A stretch of 64,000 bases of DNA from Microcoleus sp. EPA2 (GTDB taxonomy: Bacteria; Cyanobacteriota; Cyanobacteriia; Cyanobacteriales; Microcoleaceae). The stretch covers positions 177,271 through 241,270 of the forward strand of contig JAHRFD010000005.1 of NCBI GenBank assembly GCA_020882975.1. The letters are read 5' to 3'. Below the pieces are notes generated by a model. It saw nothing but the letters and a program-made list of their open reading frames with translations, was not told the DNA's origin and made no database searches. The position numbers were made by a program, and so were the translations under genes. Below are positions 25,572 through 34,389 of this stretch, piece after piece (position 1 is the first letter of the stretch; each line of letters starts with the position of its first letter).

Positions 25572-28399
25572 AAAAACTTTATAACTCAGGAATTTCAGTC
25601 GAAGAAACAGTTGACTTGACTAATTGCGATCGCGAACCGATCGAAATTCCTAATGCTATTCAACCCCACGGGATTCTGATAGTATTTTCTCTGCCAGATT
25701 TTACCATCGAACAGGTGAGTGCTAATACAGAATTGCTGCTGGGAATAAGTCCCTATGAACTCTTAGGGAAATCTTGGGAAACCTTGTTAAATCAAGCAGA
25801 TTTAGAAAATATTAAATATTGGATTGAGCGAGATTGTAAAACAGCAATTACGATAAAATTGTTTGTCAAAAAACAACTTAATAAAACTTTATTTAACGCC
25901 ATAATTCATCGGCTAGGAGAGAATTCCGTCATCCTAGAGCTAGAGCCGGGAGATAATACCGATCGGTCAAGTTTTAACGGATTGTTCCAAATAACTAAAG
26001 GCATTCTCAGTCAGATGCAAAAGGCTGCCAACCTCACAGAAATGTGTCAGATAATCACCAAAGAAGTGAGAAAACTGATTGAGTTTGACCGGGTGATGGT
26101 TTATAAGTTTGATGCTAATGGTGCCGGCGAAGTGATTGCCGAAGAAAAACTCGATGAGATGGAATCCTATCTGGGGTTACATTACCCTCAATCTGATATT
26201 CCTCGGCAGGCTAAACGTCTCTATACGATTAATCTATTGCGATTAATCCCCGACATCAATTATCAGCCTGTCGGTATTTTGAGGCTGGATGCAGGGGCGA
26301 TCGCCCAGTCCGGGAAAACGACAGACAATCAACCCCTTGACTTAAGCCTTAGTGTATTACGAAGTGTTTCTCCTATCCATATTGAATATCTCCAAAATAT
26401 GGGTGTGGGAGCTTCCATGTCAATTTCACTAATTGAGGATGGCAAACTCTGGGGTTTAATTGCCTGTCACCATGAAACCGCCCGATTTATTCCCTATGAA
26501 ATTAGAACTATCTGCGAGTTTGTTGCTCAGGTAATGTCTCTGGAATTGGCATCTAAAGAAGCTCAGGAAGATATGGATTACAAAATGTCAGTAAAGTCGG
26601 TACAGTCGCAATTGATTAAAAGTCTTGCCCAGGCTGGGGAGATTACGGAAGAATTGGTAAGAAACGCAGACAATTTATTGGCACTTGTGGGTGCTAGGGG
26701 TGCGGCAATTTGTGCCGAAAGTCAACTGGTGACTGTGGGTGATACACCCCCAGTAGCCGAGTTGCAGGATTTGATCGATTGGTTGGGCGATCGCTTCGAG
26801 CGGGATATTTTTGTTACCGATTCTTTAGCTTCGTTATATCCCCAGGCGACGGAGTTTCAGGATGTGGGTAGTGGTTTACTGGCTCTTTGTATTACTAAAG
26901 TTCAGAGGAATTACGTATTGTGGTTTCGACCTGAGATCTTACAATTGGTTAATTGGGCTGGGAATCCCTATAAACCGAATCAGGTGGAAGCAGATGGGAG
27001 TCTGACGCTGTTTCCTCGGAAATCCTTTGAGCTGTGGCAACAAACTGTTCGCCTTAAGTCGCTTCCTTGGAAACCATGGGAGATTGAGGCCGCGATGGAA
27101 GTCCGAAGTGCGATCGTGGAAATTATTTTGCGAAAAGCTGATGAACTGGCTGCTATTCATCAATCTGAGCTTTATGCCCAGTTGCAGGAAACTAATCAGG
27201 AATTAGCCCGCGCCACCAGGCTCAAAGATGAATTTTTGGCCAATATGAGCCACGAACTCCGTACTCCCCTGAATGCAATTTTGGGGATGACAGAGGCATT
27301 GCAAGAACAGGTTTTTGGCAAGATTAACGAGCAACAATTGCGGGCTTTGCAAACAGTTGAAAACAGTGGCACTCATCTACTGGAATTAATTAACGATATC
27401 CTGGATTTGGCAAAAATTGAAGCGGGACAAATTGAATTAAATTGCAGCCCAGTCACTGTCAGTCAGTTGTGCCAATCTAGTTTGCCGTTTGTGAAACAAC
27501 AAGCTTTGCAAAAACGCATTCAGATTCAGTTACATATTGCACCTAATCTGCCAATTTTGATGGTGGATGAACGGCGGATTCGACAAGTTTTGATCAATTT
27601 GCTCAATAATGCAATTAAGTTTACTCCTGAAAAAGGTAGCGTTAGCTTGGATGTGAGATTAGAACCACCCACACCCCAAGCAACATTGGCGGTAGATCGA
27701 AATATACCCAGTTTAATTCGGTTTGCGGTGATTGATACTGGTATCGGTATTAAACCCGAAAATCTTAAAAAACTTTTTCATCCTTTTGTGCAAATTGACA
27801 GTGCTTTAAACCGTCAATACACGGGGACTGGTTTGGGTCTTTCTCTGGTTAAACAAATAGTGGAAATGCACGGAGGAAATGTGGCTGTCCAGAGTGAATT
27901 AGGTGTTGGTAGTTGTTTTAGTTTCAATTTGCCCTGTGGGGATTTACCCCTTCCTGTATCTCAGCATCTGAGTGCTTCACCCTCGGAACCTATGCCCAGC
28001 GAGACTGTTACACAACTGTCTCCACTAATCCTGTTGGCAGAAGATAATGAAGCTAATATAAGTACGCTTTCTAGTTACTTGGAGGCGAAAGGATATCGGA
28101 TTGTTTTGGCGAACAATGGTTTAGAGGCGATCGCCGCCACTAAGGCCCAAGTTCCTGATTTAATTTTAATGGATGTCCAAATGCCGGAAATGGACGGTCT
28201 TGAGGCAATGAGGCTGATCCGCAGCGATCGCCAATTTGCGCATATTCCGATTATCGCCTTGACGGCATTGGCCATGACGGGCGATCGCGAACGATGTCTA
28301 GAAGCTGGGGCTAGTGATTATCTCACTAAGCCGGTTAAACTCAAGCAATTGGCCAGCACAATTCAACTATTGTTAGAAGCACAGGATAGTAGGAAATGA
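25568..28399 (+). CDS. Bacteriophytochrome-type hybrid histidine kinase (PAS-GAF-PHY-HK-REC)
   Basis: 943 residues. The N-terminus LTNCDREPIEIPNAIQPHGIL places Cys20 exactly where biliverdin-binding bacteriophytochromes have their chromophore Cys. The GAF domain has SDIPRQAKRLYTINLLRLIPDINYQPV and SPIHIEYLQNMGVGASM, with Ile where cyanobacterial Cph1 has its phycocyanobilin Cys, so it belongs to the BphP class. The PHY domain includes the tongue: WFRPE, WAGNPYKP, FPRKSFELW, LPWKPWE. Then HisKA with His562, HATPase, and REC with Asp869. The ATGA overlap with the upstream kinase and with the downstream REC-GGDEF-EAL gene shows tight coupling. Expected to switch between red and far-red states with biliverdin; the covalent link needs proof. 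Confidence 0.93.
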   Translation: MKKLYNSGISVEETVDLTNCDREPIEIPNAIQPHGILIVFSLPDFTIEQVSANTELLLGISPYELLGKSWETLLNQADLENIKYWIERDCKTAITIKLFVKKQLNKTLFNAIIHRLGENSVILELEPGDNTDRSSFNGLFQITKGILSQMQKAANLTEMCQIITKEVRKLIEFDRVMVYKFDANGAGEVIAEEKLDEMESYLGLHYPQSDIPRQAKRLYTINLLRLIPDINYQPVGILRLDAGAIAQSGKTTDNQPLDLSLSVLRSVSPIHIEYLQNMGVGASMSISLIEDGKLWGLIACHHETARFIPYEIRTICEFVAQVMSLELASKEAQEDMDYKMSVKSVQSQLIKSLAQAGEITEELVRNADNLLALVGARGAAICAESQLVTVGDTPPVAELQDLIDWLGDRFERDIFVTDSLASLYPQATEFQDVGSGLLALCITKVQRNYVLWFRPEILQLVNWAGNPYKPNQVEADGSLTLFPRKSFELWQQTVRLKSLPWKPWEIEAAMEVRSAIVEIILRKADELAAIHQSELYAQLQETNQELARATRLKDEFLANMSHELRTPLNAILGMTEALQEQVFGKINEQQLRALQTVENSGTHLLELINDILDLAKIEAGQIELNCSPVTVSQLCQSSLPFVKQQALQKRIQIQLHIAPNLPILMVDERRIRQVLINLLNNAIKFTPEKGSVSLDVRLEPPTPQATLAVDRNIPSLIRFAVIDTGIGIKPENLKKLFHPFVQIDSALNRQYTGTGLGLSLVKQIVEMHGGNVAVQSELGVGSCFSFNLPCGDLPLPVSQHLSASPSEPMPSETVTQLSPLILLAEDNEANISTLSSYLEAKGYRIVLANNGLEAIAATKAQVPDLILMDVQMPEMDGLEAMRLIRSDRQFAHIPIIALTALAMTGDRERCLEAGASDYLTKPVKLKQLASTIQLLLEAQDSRK

Positions 28400-30243
28400 A
28401 TCAACCATCTGTTTTAGTAGTTGACGATGAACCCGATAATTTTGATGTGATTCAAGCGCTGTTGAGCGATCGGGAATATGATTTGTACTATGCTTCTAGC
28501 GGTCAATTTGCGATCGACTCCCTAGACGTATTCCGACCCGATGTGATCTTGATGGATGTGATGATGCCAGATTTGGATGGTATTGAAGTCTGTCAGCGGA
28601 TTAAAGCTTTGCCACAATGGGAGTCGGTTCCGATCATCATAGTCACAGCCTTAAGTGCTAAAGAAGACTTGGCGCGATGTCTCAAGGCTGGTGCTGATGA
28701 TTTTATTAGCAAACCCGTCAGTGGTCTGGAACTGCGCGCCAGAGTCAACTCCATGCTGCGCATTAAACAACACTACGATGACTTGCAAGCTTCTTTGAGG
28801 CGGCAAGCAATCTTAGAAGCTGAAAAACTCTATTTCCTCAAGCATCGCAATACGGAATTGGAACAACAGGTTGCAGAACGAACCACGGAACTTAAGGCAA
28901 AGGCAGAACTGATTATACACAATGCCTTGCACGATCCCTTGACAGATTTGCCAAATCGGACTCTGTTGGTGGAGCGGCTCGAATTAGCGATTAATCGAGC
29001 TATGCGATTGAAAGACTATTTTTATGCTGTCTTGTTTCTCGACCTCGATCGCTTTAAAGTAATCAATGACAGCTTAGGACACTTAGCTGGAGACCTATTA
29101 CTCACGAATATTGCTCAAAACCTCAAAAACTATCTGCGGGAGGCGGATTTAATCGCTCGACTTGGTGGTGATGAATTTGTAATTTTGCTGGAAGATGTGG
29201 CCGGTATTGAAGAAGTTATTCAAATTACTGAGCGGATTCAAAAAGAATTTCAAAACCCCCTCACGATTAATGGCTACGAAATGTTTATCAGTGCTAGTAT
29301 CGGCATTGTTTTAGGGCATAAAAATTACTATCAAGCCTCGGATTTGATTCGAGATGCGGATATTGCCATGTATCGGGCTAAGGCTCAAGGCAGAAATTCT
29401 TACAAAATTTTTGATGCCACCATGCACACTCAAGCTGTCAACAGGCTAACTCTGGAAAACGATCTCCGTAGGGCGATCGAACGAGAAGAGTTTATTGTGT
29501 ACTATCAGCCAATTGTTGACATCAGAGGCGATCGGCTGGTGGGGTTTGAGGCTTTGGTACGTTGGCAACATCCCACTCGTGGTTTCATTTCTCCCCTAGA
29601 CTTTGTTCCTATTGCAGAAGAAACGGGGTTGATTGTACCGCTAGATAGTTGGGTATTGCACACTGCTTGCAAACAATTAGCTCGCTGGCAAAATCAGTTT
29701 CCTAGTCGATTTCCCTTGAAGGTCAGTATTAATCTTTCCGCTCAAGACCTGCGTAAACCTCTGTTGATTCAGGAAATCGACCGTACCATTGCTGCAACCG
29801 GTTTAGATGGCAGTTATATTACTCTGGAAATTACCGAGAGTATGCTGATTGAAAATATCACAAAAACTATAGATTTATTGACCCAATTAAAAGCCCGCCA
29901 AATTCAGATTAGCATAGATGACTTTGGGACGGGATATTCATCGCTAAATTATCTCCATCGCTTGCCTGCGGATAATTTAAAAATCGACCGCTCTTTTGTG
30001 AATCAGATGCAGGAAGGCAACCGTAATTATCAGGTGGTGAGTACGATTATTGCTTTGAGCAATCAACTGGGATTAGCCGTTGTGGCTGAAGGTATAGAAA
30101 CAGGACAACAACTTAAATGGTTGCAGGAACTTGGCTGTGAATTTGGTCAAGGATATTTATTTTCTAAGCCCTTATCAGCTCAAGAAATTGAAATAAAATT
30201 TTTGAATAATCAAGATGAAAACATTTTTAAATTAGCTGGTTAA
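28396..30243 (+). CDS. Response regulator with GGDEF and EAL domains (c-di-GMP turnover)
   Basis: 615 residues. REC at 1-125 with phospho-acceptor Asp54 (LMDVMMPDLDG) and the KPVSG Lys. A coiled coil follows. GGDEF domain at about 170-335 with the intact G-G-D-E-F signature at 257-261. EAL domain at about 350-600 with E385-A-L in VGFEALVRWQHP and downstream DDFGTGYSS, so both catalytic centres look intact. It can both make and degrade c-di-GMP, with the REC domain as switch. It overlaps the bacteriophytochrome gene by 4 bases, making it the likely phospho-partner and output of the photosensory kinases. In cyanobacteria c-di-GMP governs motility versus aggregation. Confidence 0.95.
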   Translation: MNQPSVLVVDDEPDNFDVIQALLSDREYDLYYASSGQFAIDSLDVFRPDVILMDVMMPDLDGIEVCQRIKALPQWESVPIIIVTALSAKEDLARCLKAGADDFISKPVSGLELRARVNSMLRIKQHYDDLQASLRRQAILEAEKLYFLKHRNTELEQQVAERTTELKAKAELIIHNALHDPLTDLPNRTLLVERLELAINRAMRLKDYFYAVLFLDLDRFKVINDSLGHLAGDLLLTNIAQNLKNYLREADLIARLGGDEFVILLEDVAGIEEVIQITERIQKEFQNPLTINGYEMFISASIGIVLGHKNYYQASDLIRDADIAMYRAKAQGRNSYKIFDATMHTQAVNRLTLENDLRRAIEREEFIVYYQPIVDIRGDRLVGFEALVRWQHPTRGFISPLDFVPIAEETGLIVPLDSWVLHTACKQLARWQNQFPSRFPLKVSINLSAQDLRKPLLIQEIDRTIAATGLDGSYITLEITESMLIENITKTIDLLTQLKARQIQISIDDFGTGYSSLNYLHRLPADNLKIDRSFVNQMQEGNRNYQVVSTIIALSNQLGLAVVAEGIETGQQLKWLQELGCEFGQGYLFSKPLSAQEIEIKFLNNQDENIFKLAG

Positions 30244-30300
30244 TCGCAGCTTGAAGATTTAGAGAACTCAACGGAAAAATCGATCCTTATTCAGCAAGCC

Positions 30301-30322
30301 CTAATTAGGTTAACCTAATTAG
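30301..30322. promoter_or_regulatory. 22-bp perfect palindrome upstream of the REC-HK gene (operator candidate)
   Basis: CTAATTAGGTT followed by its exact reverse complement AACCTAATTAG, centred on GTTAAC, 44 bases before the start at 30366. No T-run follows, so it looks more like a dimeric-regulator site than a terminator. The factor is unknown. Confidence 0.6.
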
Positions 30323-30365
30323 CAGTGGCAATTCAGTAATATTCACCCCAAAAGGAGCAGCACCA

Positions 30366-31508
30366 ATGAATCAGCCCTCTATTCTAGTAGTTGATGACGA
30401 ACCCGATAATTTTGATGTGATTGAAGCGCTGTTGAGCGATCGCGGATATGATTTGCACTATGCTTCCAATGGTCAAGTCGCCCTCAACTCCCTGGATGTA
30501 TTCCAGCCGGATGTGATCTTGATGGATGTGATGATGCCAGACTTGGATGGTATGGAAGTCTGTCAGCGGATTAAAGCCCAGCCCCAATGGGAGGGTGTTC
30601 CCATCATCATGGTGACAGCTTTGAGCGCCAAAGAAGACCTGGCTCGATGTATCAAGGCTGGTGCCGATGATTTTATCAGCAAGCCCGTCAGTGGTCTGGA
30701 ACTCCGTGCTAGGGTTCATTCCATGTTGCGACTCAAGCAACAATATGACAAAATCCGCAGTCTTTCCAAAGTCCAAGAAAGTACGATCGACCTATTACAA
30801 AAAAATCTGAATGAATTAAGCGGTAACTTAGCTTCCAGTTTACCTCATGAATTGAACACACCCTTAAACGGTATTTTCGGAGTGATTGGATTGTTGATCG
30901 ACGATCGTGAAGACATGAGTGATGAAGAAATTCATGAACTTTTACTATTAGCTCAACAGTCGGCTCTGAGACTAGATAGGCTGACGAAAAAGTTTTTGAT
31001 CTATATCAAGCTAGAACTGATGACTAGCCAAATGCCTATGGATAAAATTTCGACTAATAATGAAGTCACTTCTACTAAATCAGTCATAGAAAATTGTGCG
31101 AGGGAACAGGCCAAAAAAGTCGATCGCCAAAATGACTTGATTTGCGAGCTAGAAGATATAGATATCCCCGTGTCTGAGGAAAATTTGAAGTGGATGGTAG
31201 ATGAATTGTTAGAAAATGCTTTGAAATTTTCTACACCTTTAACACCGGTGAAGGTAAGTAGTCAATTAATTAAGGGAGCATTTCATCTATCCATATCCGA
31301 TCGCGGCCGGGGAATGACAGAGGAACAGATTTCCAAAATCGGAGCGTTTATGCAATTTGAACGCCGTACCTATGAGCAACAAGGTTTAGGACTAGGATTA
31401 AAAATAGTCAAAAAAATCATAGATATATCCGGGGGACAATTTTATCTTTCCAGTGTATACCATGAAGAGACCACAGCTCATATTAAATTGCCTAGCATTT
31501 CTGAATAG
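30366..31508 (+). CDS. REC-histidine kinase (receiver at N-terminus)
   Basis: 380 residues. The first 130 residues are nearly identical to the receiver of the gene at 28396, starting with MNQPS-(V/I)-LVVDDEPDNFDVI and including Asp54 in LMDVMMPDLDG. HisKA is at about 150-215 with His161 in LPHELNTPLNGI. The HATPase has WMVDELLENALKFSTP and a C-terminal QGLGLGLKIVKKI box. It is preceded by AAAAGGAGCA, a strong ribosome-binding site. A receiver fused in front of a kinase usually receives phosphate from an upstream kinase and adjusts its own output. The gap of 122 bases with a palindrome suggests separate or additional control. Its partner could be any regulator of the cluster. Confidence 0.93.
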   Translation: MNQPSILVVDDEPDNFDVIEALLSDRGYDLHYASNGQVALNSLDVFQPDVILMDVMMPDLDGMEVCQRIKAQPQWEGVPIIMVTALSAKEDLARCIKAGADDFISKPVSGLELRARVHSMLRLKQQYDKIRSLSKVQESTIDLLQKNLNELSGNLASSLPHELNTPLNGIFGVIGLLIDDREDMSDEEIHELLLLAQQSALRLDRLTKKFLIYIKLELMTSQMPMDKISTNNEVTSTKSVIENCAREQAKKVDRQNDLICELEDIDIPVSEENLKWMVDELLENALKFSTPLTPVKVSSQLIKGAFHLSISDRGRGMTEEQISKIGAFMQFERRTYEQQGLGLGLKIVKKIIDISGGQFYLSSVYHEETTAHIKLPSISE

Positions 31509-31598
31509 TTTTGTTTGGTGATGATATAGCAACCGCCAAACATTTAAGTTCTCAACTTTTTTGCTGGGTCCATCTTTTCTACACTAATCTTACAAATT

Positions 31599-34130
31599 TT
31601 GCGACTGCCAAAACTTTATACTTTACGCAAAAAGTTGATCGTCTCCTTTTTAATAGTGGCGCTAATTCCACTAATGTTGCTAGCGGCGATCGACAAACAC
31701 GCCACTGAACAAATATTAACCAAGAATGCGGAACAATCTCTATTTGCGATCGCCTCCCAAACCGCTGTCACCATCGACACTTTTATCACCGTCAATCTCA
31801 ACGATGTCCGCGTCGCAGCCCTGTTACCAGGACTCTCAAAATACTTGAGTTTACCCCCAGAGTCTAGGGCTGAAAGTGAGGAAAAAAAAGTAGTTGAAGA
31901 GACTTTACATAGTCTCAGCCGTCGAGATACTGTGAATATATTTTCCTATGCACTGCTAGACATCAAAGGTCAAAATGTATTAGACACTTATACTGAGGAT
32001 ATCGGGAAAGATGAATCGAACCGCGATTACTTTCAACAACCCTTGAACACCGGTTTACCCTATGTTTCAAATTTGCGACTTTCCGCCAAAAAACCAGGTT
32101 TAGTTAACATTTATTTTAGCAATTTAGTTCGCAACAGCCAAGGAGTTGCGGTGGGGTTGTTGCGAGTATCATATAATGCGACTGTGTTGGATCAGTCCAT
32201 CGCCCGACAAACTGGTTTAGCCGGTCAAAAATCCTTTGCTATTTTACTAGACGAAAATTATATTCGGTTAGCCCACGGTACGGAACCGGAATTAATTTTC
32301 AAATCCGTAGTTCCTCTCCCACCGGATTTGGTGAAAAAATTGCAAGCCGAGAGAAGGTTGCCGGAGTTACCTCTGGACGAATTGTCCACTAATTTGCCCG
32401 AATTAAAACAGGGTTTAGACAGTGCTGTCGATCGACCTTTTTTAAGGTTGCGATTAACATCCACAGACAATCAACTGAGTGCAGTGGCGATCGCACCTTT
32501 ACACAATCTCCCCTGGTACGTCCTATTTGTACAGCCACAGTCAGTATTTCTCGCCCCCATAGAAGCCCAAACCCGCACCGCACTCATATTATCTCTAATT
32601 ATTGCTAGCATTGTCACCCTCGTCGGGATTATTTTAGCACGAATCTTAGCTAAACCGATTATTGTTTTGACTCAAAGAATTGCCCAATTCAAAGCAGGAA
32701 ACTTAAATATTAGAGTTCCCATAGAATCGAGAGATGAACTGGGAAATTTGGCAGATACTTTCAATAAAATGATTGAAAGAATCCAAAATTATACCGATAG
32801 CTTGGAAGTGAAAAATGCCGCTTTGTTGCAAGTGGAATCCCAGTTACGTGAAAGCGAAAGCCGACTCTCCCAATTGCTAGAAGCAATGCCTGTCGGCGTG
32901 TTTGTCACCGATGCCAACGGTCAACCCTACTACGCCAATCAGGTAGCCCAACAGTTACTTGGTCAAGGAGTTTTAGCCGGAGATACAATTGAGGAATTAG
33001 TCCAAAATTATCAAATTTATATTGCAGGAACTAAGCAAAATTATAACTTAGAAATTTTTACGATTCCGAAACTATTGAGGGGAGAGTATGCTAACGCTGA
33101 CAATATAGAAATTCACCGCGCCGACAAGGTGATTCCCATCGAAGCTTGGGGAACTCCGATTTTTGACAACCAAGGCAATATCTCCTATACAATTATCGCA
33201 TTTCAGGACATTTCGGAACGGCGAAAAATTGAAGCAGAGCGAGAAAAGTTTACTTCTGAACTATCGCAACTGAATCGCAACTTAAAAAAAGCCCTGGATG
33301 CGGAATTTGAACTAACCGATGCCTACGGTAGGTTTGTGCCACATCAATTTTTACATTTACTGGGATACGAAAGTATTGTTGATGTGAAATTGGGGGACAA
33401 CGTACAGCAAAAAATGTCGGTGCTTTTTGCGGATATTCGGGACTTCACAGCGCTGTCGGAGAGCATGACACCTCAAGATAATTTTAAGTTTATCAATGAT
33501 TATTTGATTCGGATGGAGCCTTGTATTACTGCGAGTAATGGGTTTATTGATAAATATATTGGTGATGGGATTATGGCTTTGTTTAGCGGTAGTGCGGATG
33601 ATGCGGTGAAAGCAGGAATTGCAATGCTAGAAAGTGTGGGAGAATACAATTTAATCAGGAAAGAAGGAGGTTATGCGCCGATTAAAATTGGGATTGGAAT
33701 TAATACTGGTTCTTTGATGTTGGGTACTGTGGGCGGGGAAAATCGGATGGATGGAACTGTGATTAGTGATGCTGTGAATTTGGCATCTCGTCTGGAAGGA
33801 TTGACCAAAAATTATGGAGTTTCGCTGTTAATTAGTCATCATACTTTTTCAGCGTTGACAATTCCTAGTAATTATGATATTCGGCTAATCGATCGAGTTC
33901 AGGTGAAAGGTAAGTCGGAGTTGGTGACTGTGTATGAGGTGTTTAATGCGGATTTACCGGAGGTGCGGGAGGCTAAGGCGATCGCCAAAACCGCTTTTGA
34001 AAGAGCCTGGATCTTGTACAATCAGGAAAGGTTTACTGAGGCGGCACAACTGTTTGAGGATTGTGTGCTGCGAAATCCGGCGGATGGGGTGGCTGCAATT
34101 TATCTCGATCGCTGCCAACAACAATTCTGA
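31599..34130 (+). CDS. Membrane-bound class III adenylate/guanylate cyclase with Cache, HAMP and PAS domains
   Basis: 843 residues. No ATG fits: the frame is open from 31548 and the N-terminal helix needs the TTG at 31599, so a TTG start is proposed, without a good ribosome-binding site. Transmembrane helix 1 at about 12-30, a periplasmic dCache-type sensor (about 45-310), transmembrane helix 2 at about 325-348, HAMP (about 350-400), PAS (about 420-550), and a catalytic cyclase domain (about 600-790). The metal-binding aspartates are Asp612 (FADIRDFT) and Asp656 (YIGDGIMA), and GENRMDGTVISDAVNLASRLEGL is present. The C-terminus has a TPR-like helix pair. It makes cAMP (or cGMP) in response to an extracytoplasmic ligand. 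It resembles cyanobacterial CyaB/C-type cyclases. Confidence 0.92.
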   Translation: MRLPKLYTLRKKLIVSFLIVALIPLMLLAAIDKHATEQILTKNAEQSLFAIASQTAVTIDTFITVNLNDVRVAALLPGLSKYLSLPPESRAESEEKKVVEETLHSLSRRDTVNIFSYALLDIKGQNVLDTYTEDIGKDESNRDYFQQPLNTGLPYVSNLRLSAKKPGLVNIYFSNLVRNSQGVAVGLLRVSYNATVLDQSIARQTGLAGQKSFAILLDENYIRLAHGTEPELIFKSVVPLPPDLVKKLQAERRLPELPLDELSTNLPELKQGLDSAVDRPFLRLRLTSTDNQLSAVAIAPLHNLPWYVLFVQPQSVFLAPIEAQTRTALILSLIIASIVTLVGIILARILAKPIIVLTQRIAQFKAGNLNIRVPIESRDELGNLADTFNKMIERIQNYTDSLEVKNAALLQVESQLRESESRLSQLLEAMPVGVFVTDANGQPYYANQVAQQLLGQGVLAGDTIEELVQNYQIYIAGTKQNYNLEIFTIPKLLRGEYANADNIEIHRADKVIPIEAWGTPIFDNQGNISYTIIAFQDISERRKIEAEREKFTSELSQLNRNLKKALDAEFELTDAYGRFVPHQFLHLLGYESIVDVKLGDNVQQKMSVLFADIRDFTALSESMTPQDNFKFINDYLIRMEPCITASNGFIDKYIGDGIMALFSGSADDAVKAGIAMLESVGEYNLIRKEGGYAPIKIGIGINTGSLMLGTVGGENRMDGTVISDAVNLASRLEGLTKNYGVSLLISHHTFSALTIPSNYDIRLIDRVQVKGKSELVTVYEVFNADLPEVREAKAIAKTAFERAWILYNQERFTEAAQLFEDCVLRNPADGVAAIYLDRCQQQF

Positions 34131-34224
34131 GAATTTTCCTGTCTTGCTCATAGCAAGAAGGGGGGGCTTATTGCCCACCCCTCGGTTGCTTGATATCGTT
34201 TTGATATCGGAGTTAGATTTTCAA

Positions 34225-34297
34225 TACCCCCAGGGGAATTCGAATCCCCGTCGCATCCGTGAAAGGGATGTGTCCTAGGCCTCTAGACGATGGGGGC
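34225..34297 (-). tRNA. tRNA-Glu (anticodon UUC)
   Basis: 73 bases on the minus strand. The acceptor stem GCCCCCA pairs with TGGGGGT (G-U at the first pair), the anticodon arm is CATCC-CTTTCAC-GGATG with TTC, and the T arm contains GGGGATTCGAATTCCCC. Discriminator A; CCA is not encoded. Besides translation, this tRNA feeds 5-aminolevulinate and thus chlorophyll, haem and bilin synthesis. Confidence 0.96.
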
Positions 34298-34389
34298 GCG
34301 TTGTTTGCTTGTGTTCCGCACCTTTATTACCTTAACTAATCTTCCTCGATTTGTCAACCACTTTCAGAATTTTTTTTTAAACTTGTGGG

